Virus record (IMG/VR): IMGVR_UViG_3300036852_000130
Span: 1 to 41,163 of that record
DNA: 41,163 nucleotides
Reading direction: 5' to 3' (one strand)
Source: a virus
A program made the translations under genes and the position numbers. Numbering within the stretch: position 1 is the first letter of the stretch; every line of letters starts with the position of its first letter. Positions 27,398-36,873 of the stretch are shown here, one piece after another. Below the pieces are notes generated by a model that was not told where the DNA came from, ran no database searches, and saw nothing but the letters and a program-made list of their open reading frames with translations.

Positions 27398-28396
27398 ATG
27401 GCCTCTTCTGCTGATCTCTTACAACTGGCGATGGTGCCGGAAGCGACTCCCGGCGTAACGCCTGCGACCCCGGCCTTTCAACTCATTCGCCCGACCAGCG
27501 AATCGCTGGCCTATCAACCCGAAACGCAGCTCAGCAATGAGCTGAATCCCGACCGCCAGCTCTCTGACGTGATCGTGTCGGGTGGTCAGTCGGGCGGCGA
27601 CATCGCGTTTGAAATTTCGAGCAACCCGGCATTCGAGATGATGTTAGAGGGCGCGTTCGGCAACAACTGGGCGACCGACGTGCTCAACGTCGGCAATCTG
27701 CTCAAGACGTACACGGTGGAAATGCGCTTCGCGCTCGACCCGGCGAGCGCCGTCCCCGCCGACCAGTACGACTACAACCGCGTCAATCGCGCGCTCATGG
27801 ATGCGATGACGCTGACCTTTACGCCGGGCGGCCCGGCGACCGGCAGCGTGACGGTCCTGGGCGGCGCCTACACGCGCACGGACCTGGCTCTCGCGGGCGC
27901 GACCTACATCACCGCCGGGCAGTTGCCGGTGATGACGGGCTCCGGCGTTTTCCCGGTGGTGTTCACCATCGGCGGCGTCGACTACACGGCGTGGTGCGTC
28001 TCGAATCTCGTGGTGAATTTCCGCAACAACGGTCGCGCGATTGCCTGCTTGGGGCAGGAGACCGCGAGCGAAGTGGCGCTCGGTCGTTTCGAGTGCGACA
28101 TGGCGGCGTCTATCTACATCAACAAAGAAACCGAACAGTTAATGGACGCCTTTCTCAACAAGGAGGAAATGGAATTCCACTTCGCCGCCGAGGATTCGCT
28201 CGGCAATAAATACGATTTCCTGTTCCCGCGCGTGCGCGTCTCGCAGTGCTCGCAGCCCGCCGCCGGCACCAATCAGGACGTGATCATGGAAGTGACCATG
28301 CAGGCGCTGGTCACTGAGCTGACCGGCCCGCCGGTCGTCGATACCTGTGTGCAGATCACGCGCACGCACGTCACCACCCCGTGGCCGACAGGCTGA
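27398..28396 (+). CDS. Major tail tube protein (Phage_tube_2 type)
   Basis: A 332-residue protein with AAGGAG 9 bases upstream. LLQLAMVPEATPGVTPATPA, LIRPTSESLAYQPETQLSNE and RQLSDVIVSGGQSGGDIAFE followed by FEMMLEGAFG are diagnostic of the Phage_tube_2 family. Stacked hexamers make the non-contractile tube. Second half (NFRNNGRAIACLGQETASEV, EVTMQALVTELTGP) fits too. S-I-Y codons at 28110 carry the heptamer. Confidence 0.92.
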   Translation: MASSADLLQLAMVPEATPGVTPATPAFQLIRPTSESLAYQPETQLSNELNPDRQLSDVIVSGGQSGGDIAFEISSNPAFEMMLEGAFGNNWATDVLNVGNLLKTYTVEMRFALDPASAVPADQYDYNRVNRALMDAMTLTFTPGGPATGSVTVLGGAYTRTDLALAGATYITAGQLPVMTGSGVFPVVFTIGGVDYTAWCVSNLVVNFRNNGRAIACLGQETASEVALGRFECDMAASIYINKETEQLMDAFLNKEEMEFHFAAEDSLGNKYDFLFPRVRVSQCSQPAAGTNQDVIMEVTMQALVTELTGPPVVDTCVQITRTHVTTPWPTG

Positions 28397-28411
28397 TAGT
28401 TAGGAGGACCG

Positions 28412-28846
28412 ATGGACTTTGGCAATCTCGACGATTGGAAAACGGACCCGCGCGCGTACACCACGGGCGTCCCGCTCGATCTCGGCAACGGTCGCGCGCT
28501 GCACATCAAGCGCGCCGGCACCGTCAGCCGGGAATTCGTGGCCGCGTGCGCCGCGCGGCAAAAGGCCGGCCTCGACCCGGACGATCCCGACGAGCAGATG
28601 TCGCTGTATGCGCGCGTGGTGGTGGCCGGCTGGTCGGGCATCGTGAACAGCAAGGGCGAAGCCGTGCCGTTTTCCGCCGAGGCGTGCATCGAACTCTTCC
28701 GCGCGTACCCGGAAATCTGGGCGGCGGTCTGGCCGTTCGCGAACAGCCGCTCGAACTTCCGCGTGGAGGAAATGGATGAGGACAAAGCGCAGGTAAAACT
28801 GCCGCTCGGTGGCGCGAAGGCGCGGGCGAATACTCAGGCGCATTGA
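28412..28846 (+). CDS. Tail assembly chaperone (G-like)
   Basis: A 144-residue protein; TTAGGAGG precedes ATG 28412. FVAACAARQKAGLDPDDPDE, LYARVVVAGWSGIVNSKGEA and CIELFRAYPEIWAAVWPFAN fit the helical chaperones between tube and tape measure genes (lambda gpG, DUF-type). They coat the tape measure during tail assembly. The next gene lies in the -1 frame and its TTG overlaps this stop, the arrangement in which many phages make a fused G-T protein by frameshift. Confidence 0.8.
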   Translation: MDFGNLDDWKTDPRAYTTGVPLDLGNGRALHIKRAGTVSREFVAACAARQKAGLDPDDPDEQMSLYARVVVAGWSGIVNSKGEAVPFSAEACIELFRAYPEIWAAVWPFANSRSNFRVEEMDEDKAQVKLPLGGAKARANTQAH

Positions 28847-29148
28847 GGGCGCTTGAGGCCGCCGGGGTGGCAGTTCCGATCCTGCGCGATGAGCCGAAGC
28901 TGACGCATTTTCAAAGCCTCGCGTTTACCGCGTGGCGCGACTTGTGCGGCGAGCGCGCCGTGGGCCTGTCGCTCGGGCCCATTCCGTGGCGCGCCATCGT
29001 CGCGTGGTGCGACCGCTACCGGGTGCTCGACGCGGAGGCGCTGATCGAACTCGTGCAATGCATCGATACGGAGTGGCTGAGCAGTGCTTCTACCCGGTCT
29101 CAACATTCAGGCGATCCCGCCGCAACGCAAGGTCAGAAACGACACTGA
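28843..29148 (+). CDS. Second tail assembly chaperone frame (GT-like)
   Basis: A 101-residue frame from TTG 28843, overlapping the G-like stop (TTGA) in the -1 frame. It may be translated by reinitiation or as a -1 frameshift extension of the G-like gene. The frames allow a slip only after the GAT GAG codons near 28777; GTAAAAC (28793-28799) is a possible but non-canonical slip site. LAFTAWRDLCGERAVGLSLG and VAWCDRYRVLDAEALIELVQ are helical. The 3' end overlaps the next gene by 65 bases, so the true end may differ. Confidence 0.6.
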   Translation: MRALEAAGVAVPILRDEPKLTHFQSLAFTAWRDLCGERAVGLSLGPIPWRAIVAWCDRYRVLDAEALIELVQCIDTEWLSSASTRSQHSGDPAATQGQKRH

Positions 29149-29887
29149 GCTGCAGCAGTTCCTGCTCGCCGACCGGGAAGCCTTCATCAAGTCCGCCCAC
29201 ATCTGGGTACGGCAAACGGCTACACGCGCGCTGGACGAGGCCCTACGAGCTGGCAACCCGAAGGACTACGTTGTCGGCATCGACGGCGAGACGCGCGGCG
29301 CGAACATCCGCACGGGCTTTCGTGGCGGCAGCATCGAGCAGGCCACCCAGTCCGTGCGCATTGAATTCGTCGGCGGCGCGCTCGCGGATGTCGCCAACGG
29401 GCTGCGCCCGATTCTCGCCGACGTGATCCGCGAGACGTTCCCGAATTCGCGGACCAAGGCGCTACAGACGCAATGGTCCTGGTGGATTCAGCGCGGGCGC
29501 TATGCGGGCGGCAGCAAGAGCACCACGTCGGTACGGCTGGGTAGTTCGGTGCCCGACAGCGTGACGATTTACGACGTGCTCTGGCTCGCGCCCGATCTCG
29601 GGCCGGCCAAATATGCGTGGTTCGCGAATCACAACGCGATCAAGTCGGGCGGCAGCAATTACAACCTGATCAAGCGCAAGGGCGGGCAGTTCCGCCTGCG
29701 CAAACGGCTGCGCGGCTACCTCGCCGAGTCCACGCGACGCATGCGCGGACGAAAGGTTCCGGGCGTGACCATTCAAGGCTGGATCGTCAAGAAGGCAATG
29801 ACCGGGCCGGGCGCCGTCTCGCGCTACGGCGTGCCGGTGATTCGCGTCGCCTTCAAGTCCGGTCTCACCCGCGCCGTGATCAATTGA
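29084..29887 (+). CDS. Minor tail protein near tape measure
   Basis: A 267-residue protein from GTG 29084. It overlaps the previous frame by 65 bases, which is long for this genome, so an internal start is possible. FIKSAHIWVRQTATRALDEA, then a beta-rich middle (TTSVRLGSSVPDSVTIYDVL) and a basic C-terminal part (FRLRKRLRGYLAESTRRMRG) are seen. I do not recognise the family. Placement between the chaperones and tape measure suggests a tail assembly or completion protein. Confidence 0.65.
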   Translation: MLLPGLNIQAIPPQRKVRNDTELQQFLLADREAFIKSAHIWVRQTATRALDEALRAGNPKDYVVGIDGETRGANIRTGFRGGSIEQATQSVRIEFVGGALADVANGLRPILADVIRETFPNSRTKALQTQWSWWIQRGRYAGGSKSTTSVRLGSSVPDSVTIYDVLWLAPDLGPAKYAWFANHNAIKSGGSNYNLIKRKGGQFRLRKRLRGYLAESTRRMRGRKVPGVTIQGWIVKKAMTGPGAVSRYGVPVIRVAFKSGLTRAVIN

Positions 29888-29897
29888 GGGGAACCGC

Positions 29898-31823
29898 ATG
29901 GCCGACGAACGCCGAAAACTGATTTACGAAATTCTGGTCGAGGCCAAGCAGATCAAGCAGGAGGCCGGCGCCGCCCAGAAGGTCATGGGCGACCTCGGCA
30001 AGACCATCAAGGGCGTGACGGCGGCGCTCGGCGTGGGCCTGTCCCTCAAGGGCATCGGCGACGCACTTGGGGAAGTGCAGAAGTTCAATGAGCAACTGAA
30101 AACGCTCGGCATCGAGGGCACCGCCGCCACGGCTGGCCTTCACGATGTGCAGGACATCGCCTTCACCACCGGGCAGTCGATCAAAGACGTGGCGGGCGTG
30201 TATCAGGAAGCCATTGAGGCAACCCAGCAGTTAGGCGGCTCCCAGCAGGACGCGGCGAAGCTGGCCGAGGCGTTCACGCGCGCGGCCGTCGCCGAGGGCA
30301 AGTCCGCCGCCGACGCCGCGCAGCAACTGCAAACGCTGCAATTCGCGCTCGACGCGAACAACGTCAAGAGCAAGGAATTTATCGGCCTGCTGAAATCGAG
30401 CGAGACCTTCCAGACCGCCGCGCAGCAGGCGACCGGCAAGACCACCGCCGAGCTGGTCAAGATGGCGCAGGCTGGTGAAATCACCCGCGAGCAATTGGCC
30501 GGCATCGTTCAAGAATTCCAGAACATCGGCGAAGCGACCGAGGTGGGCGTGACGCTGGATCGCGTCATCGAATCGGCCGCCACACTCGGCAAGACTTTCG
30601 TGGCGGCCATTGCCGACGCGAGCGGTCTGTCGTCCACACTCGCGCGCGCGGTCAACAGCGGCGGCCTCAAGGATTTCCTCGATTGGGTGCGTCGCGCCGG
30701 AGAGATGTTAGGCGGCTTGCTGCGCATCATTTTCAATCTGGTGGAGGCCATCGGGCAGTTCGGCATTCTGCTCTCGCAGATCATTTTGAACCCCACCGAA
30801 ATCGGCGAATTGTTTGACGTGTTCGTGGAGCAGCAGAAAGAAAATATCGCCGACCTGAAAGACTCGCTGGAGGCCATCAAGCGCGGCGCGACTGGCGAGG
30901 GCCGCATCGAAACGCCCGACGTGGCGTTGCGCAGCTCGGCGGACTTGGCCGCCGATCAAGCGGCCCGCGATGCGCTCGACAAGGCGAAGGCCGACGAGGA
31001 AGCCGCCAAGCGCGCGCGCGAGGCGGAACGGCTGGCGCGCGAGGATCAGCGCGAAATGATCCGCGAAGCCGAACGCGCTGGCCGAGAGCGCATCGAGGCA
31101 GCGGAGGAAGTCGCGCGCCAGGAAAAGCTGATTTCCGATTACATCGAGGAGACGCGCGAGAACACCGAGAAGTGGATCGAAGCGATGGAAGCGCCGGAGA
31201 TTCCCGGCCTCACCGAGCAGATGGAGGAGCAGGCGCGGCTCGCCGAAGAGATGGCGGGCACGTTGACCGGCGCATTTGCCGACCTGTTCACCGGTGGCAT
31301 TCACAACGCGCGCGAATTCTTCCGGCAGGTGCTGCAGGGTCTGGCGCAGATCGCCATTCAGCAGGCGGTCATCAAGGCGACCAGCTTTTTCAAAGACAGC
31401 GGCTTCTTTCAGGGGCTGGCCGGTGCGTTCGGCGCCGCGAAGGGAGCGGTATTCAAGGGCGGCAGTGTCGTGCCATTCGCTCAAGGTGGCGTGGTGACCG
31501 CGCCCACTGTCTTTCCGATGCGGGGCGGCCGGACTGGCCTCATGGGCGAAGCCGGTGCCGAAGCGGTCATGCCTTTGCGCCGCCTGCGGGACGGGCGCCT
31601 TGGGGTCGGTACGGTCGCCCCCTCTGTGCAGATTGTGAATAACACGGGCGTTGCCGCCAAGGCGACCGCCGGCATGCGAAACGACCGTCTATCTATCGTG
31701 CTGGAAGCCGCGCAGCTCGGCGCCACGATGGCTGAGGACCGATTCAACCGCAGTGTGCGAAGCGGCTACGGTTCGGCCGCGCAGGCGGTGCAAGGCACGT
31801 ATGGCCTGCGGAGACGCGTGTAG
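29898..31823 (+). CDS. Tail tape measure protein
   Basis: A 641-residue protein with GAGGGG 8 bases upstream. It is mainly long helices rich in A, Q, E and K, with a hydrophobic segment around 280 (LLRIIFNLVEAIGQFGILLS). The end AQGGVVTAPTVFPMRGGRTG followed by LMGEAGAEAVMPLRR is the hallmark of lambda-type tape measures. It sets tail length and leaves during DNA injection; at about 0.15 nm per residue the tail would be near 95 nm. R-L-S-I codons at 31689 carry the heptamer. Shorter than lambda gpH (853 residues). Confidence 0.93.
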   Translation: MADERRKLIYEILVEAKQIKQEAGAAQKVMGDLGKTIKGVTAALGVGLSLKGIGDALGEVQKFNEQLKTLGIEGTAATAGLHDVQDIAFTTGQSIKDVAGVYQEAIEATQQLGGSQQDAAKLAEAFTRAAVAEGKSAADAAQQLQTLQFALDANNVKSKEFIGLLKSSETFQTAAQQATGKTTAELVKMAQAGEITREQLAGIVQEFQNIGEATEVGVTLDRVIESAATLGKTFVAAIADASGLSSTLARAVNSGGLKDFLDWVRRAGEMLGGLLRIIFNLVEAIGQFGILLSQIILNPTEIGELFDVFVEQQKENIADLKDSLEAIKRGATGEGRIETPDVALRSSADLAADQAARDALDKAKADEEAAKRAREAERLAREDQREMIREAERAGRERIEAAEEVARQEKLISDYIEETRENTEKWIEAMEAPEIPGLTEQMEEQARLAEEMAGTLTGAFADLFTGGIHNAREFFRQVLQGLAQIAIQQAVIKATSFFKDSGFFQGLAGAFGAAKGAVFKGGSVVPFAQGGVVTAPTVFPMRGGRTGLMGEAGAEAVMPLRRLRDGRLGVGTVAPSVQIVNNTGVAAKATAGMRNDRLSIVLEAAQLGATMAEDRFNRSVRSGYGSAAQAVQGTYGLRRRV

Positions 31824-32224
31824 TGGCCGCCGTACCGCCATGGTTGGAGGCGCAGTTCGGTTGCATCCTGCGCGACAGCGCCGCATTTCAATCGCTGTTG
31901 CGGACGCAGCTCTCGGCGACTCTCCCGTCGCCGTTGGTCTCGCGCAAGGCCGACACCTCGGCGGCGGTGCAAATCAATTTTGAACTCGACATGGACAACG
32001 TGCAGATCACGGCGTGGCAGCAGTGGACTACCTACGACCTGTTTGACGCGTCGCTGCCGTTCGTGATCCCGATCCCGTGGGGCACCGTGATTGTGGGCGC
32101 GCACGCGCGGCTGCTGGAAGCGTGGCAGGCGACGCGTGTCGATTCGTTCCGCTGGAGTGTCACGGGCGTCATGGAAATCGAGCGCGCGTCTCTGCCGCCG
32201 TTCTCGGGAGGCGTCGGTGCCTGA
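31823..32224 (+). CDS. Minor tail protein
   Basis: A 133-residue protein from GTG 31823, which shares its first base with the tape measure stop. VPPWLEAQFGCILRDSAAFQ opens a helical segment; the rest is beta-rich with many Trp and Tyr (VQITAWQQWTTYDLFDASLP). No family recognised. Its position between tape measure and tail-tip genes, with overlaps at both ends, suggests a distal tail or tip component. Confidence 0.65.
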   Translation: MAAVPPWLEAQFGCILRDSAAFQSLLRTQLSATLPSPLVSRKADTSAAVQINFELDMDNVQITAWQQWTTYDLFDASLPFVIPIPWGTVIVGAHARLLEAWQATRVDSFRWSVTGVMEIERASLPPFSGGVGA

Positions 32225-32744
32225 ACCGGCGGCCAGCGCGCTCGCAGTCCCGCCGCCGCTGTGGCCGGCGACGCTGCCCGATCCGCAGGCGGGGTTCACC
32301 GTCTCGCAGGGCGTGCGGACCGAATCCGCCGAGGTGATGTTCGGCGTGACGCGACTGGTCGTGAAGGGCCGCACGGCCCCGGCCACGTTTTCGTTTACGT
32401 GCTGGCTAACCGCCGCGCAAATGCAGGAATTCGAGGAGTTTTACCGCAATGTCATCGAACAGCACGAGGGCGAATTCTACGCGCGATGGATCGGTGGCAG
32501 CCGTATCGTCGCCTTTGCGCAGGCTTATCAGTACAGCGCGCTCGGCACGGGCTACGTACTTACAGGGACTCTCGTCCGCACGCGCATCGACGAAACGGCC
32601 TGCGACGACTTCATCAACTCCGTTTTCGGAAACATCTACCGCGCCTATCTCCCGGCCATTGACCGGTACATCGCCGACCTCGCGGCCGTCGACATCTACA
32701 AAGACGATTTCTCCCTCCAAGAAATCGCGGACAACGAGTGCTAG
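32217..32744 (+). CDS. Distal tail-like protein
   Basis: A 175-residue protein from GTG 32217 (8-base overlap). FTVSQGVRTESAEVMFGVTR, VVKGRTAPATFSFTCWLTAA and EFYRNVIEQHEGEFYARWIG resemble small distal tail proteins with a beta-sandwich (lambda gpM/gpL neighbourhood, HK97 Dit-like). Similar sequences occur just before DUF1833 and NlpC genes in Burkholderia and Pseudomonas siphophages. The assignment rests on position and moderate sequence pattern. Confidence 0.65.
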   Translation: MPEPAASALAVPPPLWPATLPDPQAGFTVSQGVRTESAEVMFGVTRLVVKGRTAPATFSFTCWLTAAQMQEFEEFYRNVIEQHEGEFYARWIGGSRIVAFAQAYQYSALGTGYVLTGTLVRTRIDETACDDFINSVFGNIYRAYLPAIDRYIADLAAVDIYKDDFSLQEIADNEC

Positions 32745-32747
32745 CTG

Positions 32748-33254
32748 ATGCCCGCGAACTTTGACAGCGCCTTCAATCTCTGGCTGACGCAACACGGCAG
32801 CGAGCGCTCGGCCGCTGTCAACGTGCTCGACTTCCGACACCCGAAGTGGGGTTCCGTCATCGTCAGCGATTACGGCGAGCCGTTTCGCGCGCGCGATGAA
32901 CTGGGCGTGGAATTCGTCGCCGAGCCGCTCGCGTTCACTATCGACGTGGCGGCCGACAACGTGACCACCGAACAGCGCGTGCTCATCAAGCTAGACAACG
33001 TGAACGGCGCCGTGGCGAACAAGCTGCGCGAGCTGACGGACGAGGATTTACAGACTGCCGTGCAAGTCATCTACACCGTGTACCTCGACACCGAGGCGCA
33101 GGCGCCGCAAATCGATCCGCTGCTGCTGTACGTGACGGGCGTCGGCCTATCTAGACTCATCGCCGAAGTGGAAGCGTCCGCCGACCTGCTGCCGAACGTC
33201 AGCTCGGGCATTCGCTACACCATCGACAACTTCCAACCGCTGCTGTACCTATGA
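32748..33254 (+). CDS. DUF1833 family tail protein
   Basis: A 168-residue protein. VNVLDFRHPKWGSVIVSDYG, VEFVAEPLAFTIDVAADNVT and QPLLYL fit DUF1833, a tail-tip family always found before the NlpC/P60 and J-like genes. It is probably the equivalent of lambda gpL in the tip complex. G-L-S-R codons at 33147 (GGC CTA TCT AGA) are extremely rare codons here and hold a heptamer. It overlaps the next gene by 4 bases. Confidence 0.85.
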   Translation: MPANFDSAFNLWLTQHGSERSAAVNVLDFRHPKWGSVIVSDYGEPFRARDELGVEFVAEPLAFTIDVAADNVTTEQRVLIKLDNVNGAVANKLRELTDEDLQTAVQVIYTVYLDTEAQAPQIDPLLLYVTGVGLSRLIAEVEASADLLPNVSSGIRYTIDNFQPLLYL

Positions 33255-33682
33255 CCGAAGATCCCAGCAACGCCATGATCTTGATCGGCGTGCGATACAC
33301 GCGCGGCGGCGAGACGCCGGCTGACGGCTTCGACTGCTTCACGCTGATGCAGTACGTGCGCCGCCGATATTTCAATCGTTCCACACCCATCGTCGGCATC
33401 CCGGCGACCGCCATGCCGAGTGCGCGCGCCGCCGCGTTCGCGATCTATCGCACGCTCGGCGGAAAAGAGCGCATCGAAAGCGACTGGCACGAATCCGCGC
33501 CCGTGCAAGGCGCAGCGGTCGCCATGGGTCAGTGGAAAGTCTCACGGCTTCACCACTGCGGCGTGGTGATCAACGACGGCGTTTTGCACGCGCTCGAACA
33601 CGCGGGCGTGGTCTGGACGCCGTTTCCCCGCCTGATTTCCCTGTACGCCCGCGTGGAGTGTTTCGAGTGCGCCAGCTCATAG
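33251..33682 (+). CDS. NlpC/P60 tail assembly peptidase (K-like)
   Basis: A 143-residue protein. DGFDCFTLMQYV gives the catalytic Cys (C29) and HHCGVVINDGVLHALEH the His (H102) and downstream polar residue of the NlpC/P60 fold. It corresponds to lambda gpK C-terminal domain and helps tail tip assembly and local peptidoglycan opening during infection. No separate JAB domain is fused. It overlaps the tail-tip gene by 16 bases. Confidence 0.88.
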   Translation: MTEDPSNAMILIGVRYTRGGETPADGFDCFTLMQYVRRRYFNRSTPIVGIPATAMPSARAAAFAIYRTLGGKERIESDWHESAPVQGAAVAMGQWKVSRLHHCGVVINDGVLHALEHAGVVWTPFPRLISLYARVECFECASS

Positions 33683-36600
33683 TCATCAGCGACCCGTTCA
33701 AGCGCGAGCGCCACGAATACGAGCTGCGCGCGGGCGAGACGTTGGCGAACGCGCTCATGCGCATATGGCCGGGCGGGCTGCGCGGCTCTTGGCGCGTCTA
33801 TCGGGGAGAAGTCAACGAGGACAACGAAATCGCGGCGGTCGATCTCCCGTATGTGATGGTGCTGCCGAATGACAGCTATTTCATTGTGCGCACGCCGGAA
33901 GGCGCCGCCTTCTTCGCGGACTTCGCCATTGCGCTGTTTTTCTCGCTCGCGACGCAAGCGCTGGCGCCGAAACCGCCGCGCATTCGCCCGTCCGACCCGG
34001 ACCTGATCTCGCCTAACAACCAGATTGCGGGCCAGAGCAATACGCTGCGCCCAGGGGCGCGCGTGCCGGACATCATGGGACGCGTGCGCGCCTTCCCGGA
34101 CTTGCTGTGTCATCCGGTCGACGTTTACAACGAAAGCAACCAGACCATCGGGCAAATGTTCGTGTTAGGCGTCGGTGGCTACGCTGTCACGGAAGCCAAG
34201 CTCGGCGAGACGCCCATCAGCAGCATTCAAGGCGCTGACCTGGAGGTGTACCTGCCCGGCGAGGAAGTGCCGCCGTTTTTCGTGGTCAAGTCGTCGCGCG
34301 AAGTTCTCGACGTGTCGCTGCTGTCCGGGGAAACGGGCGCCGTGCCGATCTCTGGCGAAGTGGACTTCGCCGCTGGCCCCAAGACGATGACCACGGAGGA
34401 AATTCTTCCCATCGCGCCGGGCGCCCCGATCACGATCACCGGCACGTTTTTCAATAACGCCGTGTTCTGGGTCGACGGCGTGCCGCCGGCCTCGCAGCTC
34501 ACGCCGCCTTTCGTGTATCAGCTCGACGGCCCCGTGGTCGACGAGCTGGGCGCCAATCCTTCGCTCGCGCAGGCGACCGAAGCGTTGCAGTTGCAGCTAA
34601 ATATCTACTACGGCAACGGCGGCCCGTTCGCATGGACGACACCGGGCGGCGACGAGAAACAGGTGCAATTCGGGTATGGCTGGCCTGGAAAAGACCTCAT
34701 CCCGAAAGTCGGTCAGTTGCTGGAACTGACCATCATCGCCACGGGGCAGCGCTGGCGCGGACGAATCTCTCAGGTGCAGTGGCCGCTCGGTGGTCGTGCG
34801 GCCTTCTGGGGCCTCACGATGCAAGACCTGTACGGCAATTCGCAGTCCTTCCCCACGCTCTCGAAAAAGAAGTCTACCTACCTCGCGTTTGACGAATCGA
34901 GCCCAGCCGGTGGCACAGCGCCGCCTCCGCCGGGAGGTTTGAGCAATTCGCCGACGACTTGGTACGCGGTTCCGATGGCGGACCCCGAAGAGATATGGGT
35001 CGACATCGCCTTCCCGCAGGGCTTGGCCTTCTACGATCAAGGTTCGCGGCGCCCGTTGGATATCGAGATAAAGGCGGAATTTCGCCGCGCGGGCGTGATC
35101 GACGCGCAGGCCAGCCTGCTGGTGCATTTTTTCTACGCCACATCCTCGCCGATGCGCTTCACTCGCCGCGTCAGCGTGGCACTTCTCGCGCTGCCGCCGG
35201 GTTCCCCCACCATCGAAATCCGCTTGACGCGCACCACGCCGTTTTTAGTGGACACGGCGAGCAAAAACTACGTGCAGGAGACCCGCTGGGTGCGGCTCGC
35301 TGGCGTGCGGCAACTGGTCGGGCAGACCTACCCGACATCGACCGTGATGGCGTACACGATGAGCAACAGCCGTGGCACCAGTGCTGTCGGTGACATGGCG
35401 CTCAACGTCATCGCGACGCGCATCCTGCCGAGCTGGAACGGCTCGGGCTGGGACCCGCCCGCGCCGACCACGCGCTGGGCGGACAATTTCGTCGCGCGCT
35501 GCAAAGCGGTCGACGGCGCGAACCGCACCGACGCGGAACTTGACCTTGACGGCATTTACGCGCTGCAGGCGGAACTCGATTCTTTCGACGAGGGGGCGCA
35601 AGGCATGATCAGCCTGACCCTCGATCAGATGCAGGATATCGACTCGGAGCTGGCGCAGCTCGGCGACATCGTGCGGGCCGTGGTCTCACGCGTCGGGCGA
35701 AAGCTATTCGTCACGCGCGACCAGACTAACAACAACACCATCGCACTTTTCAATCCGCGCACCAAGGCGCCGGACGGCGAGACCATCAAGATGCGCATGA
35801 CCGGTGACGCGGACAACGATTGCGTCATCGTCACGTGGGTTGATTCGCAGATGGCGTGGAAGCAGCGCGACTACAAATATCCCGAAGAGTCACTCGCGTT
35901 CAACCCGCTGCGCATCAGCGCCATTCAGGCCAATTGGCAGATGGCGTACCGCCGGGCGCTGTTTGAGTGGAACCGCCTCAAATATCGCCGCGAGCAACTG
36001 TCCTGCCAAGTCACCGAGGACGGGCGAATCTGCCGACCGGGTGACGTGGTGAACTTCACCGATGACACGGCGAACCTCGCCCAGACGGCGGGCGAAGTCG
36101 TGATCGTTGCCGACAATTTGCTCACGCTGGATCGCAACGTGCTGTTCCTGCCGGGCGAGACGTACTCGATTCTGCTGCGCGACGTGCAAGGCATCGCCAT
36201 CGATACAGTGCCGTGCATCGAAGTGCCGGGCTCGCCCGACATGGTGCAGTTAGAGCGCTCGCCAACCGTGCAGATTCAAGGCCGCAGCACCGTGCGCGGC
36301 ACGCTGTTCGCCTTCTTCCGCGATTCAGCCGCGAACGTGCGTCCGTGGCTCGTCACGGCGACCACGCTCAACGGCCCGTATGTGCAGATTTCCGCCGTCA
36401 ACTATTCCACGAAGGTCTACGCGGGCGACTCGGCGCCGATGCCGGGTCCGCCGCCTGTCGAGGGAGTCACACCACCGCCGACGCCGCCGCCCGGGCCTCC
36501 TGAAACCATCAGCCTGAGTTCCTTGTCGGTAATGAATTTTGATCCCGGCATGGTGAGCGTGGTCTATCGTCTAACTAGCACCGGCAACGTTGAAGGGAAT

Positions 36601-36864
36601 GACGGCACGTCGGCCGTCATTGACCGGGGCGATTGGATCAGCCCGCAGCAAAATTTCGGCGCGTACTCGGTGCGCGCGTATCCGAACGCTGGCACGGCGC
36701 CGGACGGCTCGCCCTTGGGCGTATGGCTACCCTTGGATGTCACGCGAGAGTGGTCCCTAACTTCTAGCACCTTCAATTACTCGGGCCTTCTCGTCCAGAT
36801 TCAATACAACCCGACGGGCGCCATTGTGGCCTCGGCGACCGTTGGCTTCACGCTGCACTCATGA
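33667..36864 (+). CDS. Tail tip/host-specificity protein (J-like)
   Basis: A 1065-residue protein. GTG 33667 has GGAG 8 bases upstream and overlaps the NlpC gene; I rejected the start at 33532, which only re-reads that gene. A small beta-grasp domain (RERHEYELRAGETLANALMR, residues 9-60) like gpI fused to the N-terminus precedes the hub. A hydrophobic stretch (FFADFAIALFFSLATQALA) follows, then the central hub region (HKLT-like folds, residues 300-850) and fibronectin-like/Pro-rich C-terminal segments (GPPPVEGVTPPPTPPPGPPE). It forms the central tail fibre hub and contributes to receptor binding. Confidence 0.88.
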   Translation: MRQLIVISDPFKRERHEYELRAGETLANALMRIWPGGLRGSWRVYRGEVNEDNEIAAVDLPYVMVLPNDSYFIVRTPEGAAFFADFAIALFFSLATQALAPKPPRIRPSDPDLISPNNQIAGQSNTLRPGARVPDIMGRVRAFPDLLCHPVDVYNESNQTIGQMFVLGVGGYAVTEAKLGETPISSIQGADLEVYLPGEEVPPFFVVKSSREVLDVSLLSGETGAVPISGEVDFAAGPKTMTTEEILPIAPGAPITITGTFFNNAVFWVDGVPPASQLTPPFVYQLDGPVVDELGANPSLAQATEALQLQLNIYYGNGGPFAWTTPGGDEKQVQFGYGWPGKDLIPKVGQLLELTIIATGQRWRGRISQVQWPLGGRAAFWGLTMQDLYGNSQSFPTLSKKKSTYLAFDESSPAGGTAPPPPGGLSNSPTTWYAVPMADPEEIWVDIAFPQGLAFYDQGSRRPLDIEIKAEFRRAGVIDAQASLLVHFFYATSSPMRFTRRVSVALLALPPGSPTIEIRLTRTTPFLVDTASKNYVQETRWVRLAGVRQLVGQTYPTSTVMAYTMSNSRGTSAVGDMALNVIATRILPSWNGSGWDPPAPTTRWADNFVARCKAVDGANRTDAELDLDGIYALQAELDSFDEGAQGMISLTLDQMQDIDSELAQLGDIVRAVVSRVGRKLFVTRDQTNNNTIALFNPRTKAPDGETIKMRMTGDADNDCVIVTWVDSQMAWKQRDYKYPEESLAFNPLRISAIQANWQMAYRRALFEWNRLKYRREQLSCQVTEDGRICRPGDVVNFTDDTANLAQTAGEVVIVADNLLTLDRNVLFLPGETYSILLRDVQGIAIDTVPCIEVPGSPDMVQLERSPTVQIQGRSTVRGTLFAFFRDSAANVRPWLVTATTLNGPYVQISAVNYSTKVYAGDSAPMPGPPPVEGVTPPPTPPPGPPETISLSSLSVMNFDPGMVSVVYRLTSTGNVEGNDGTSAVIDRGDWISPQQNFGAYSVRAYPNAGTAPDGSPLGVWLPLDVTREWSLTSSTFNYSGLLVQIQYNPTGAIVASATVGFTLHS

Positions 36865-36873
36865 GGATTCGCC

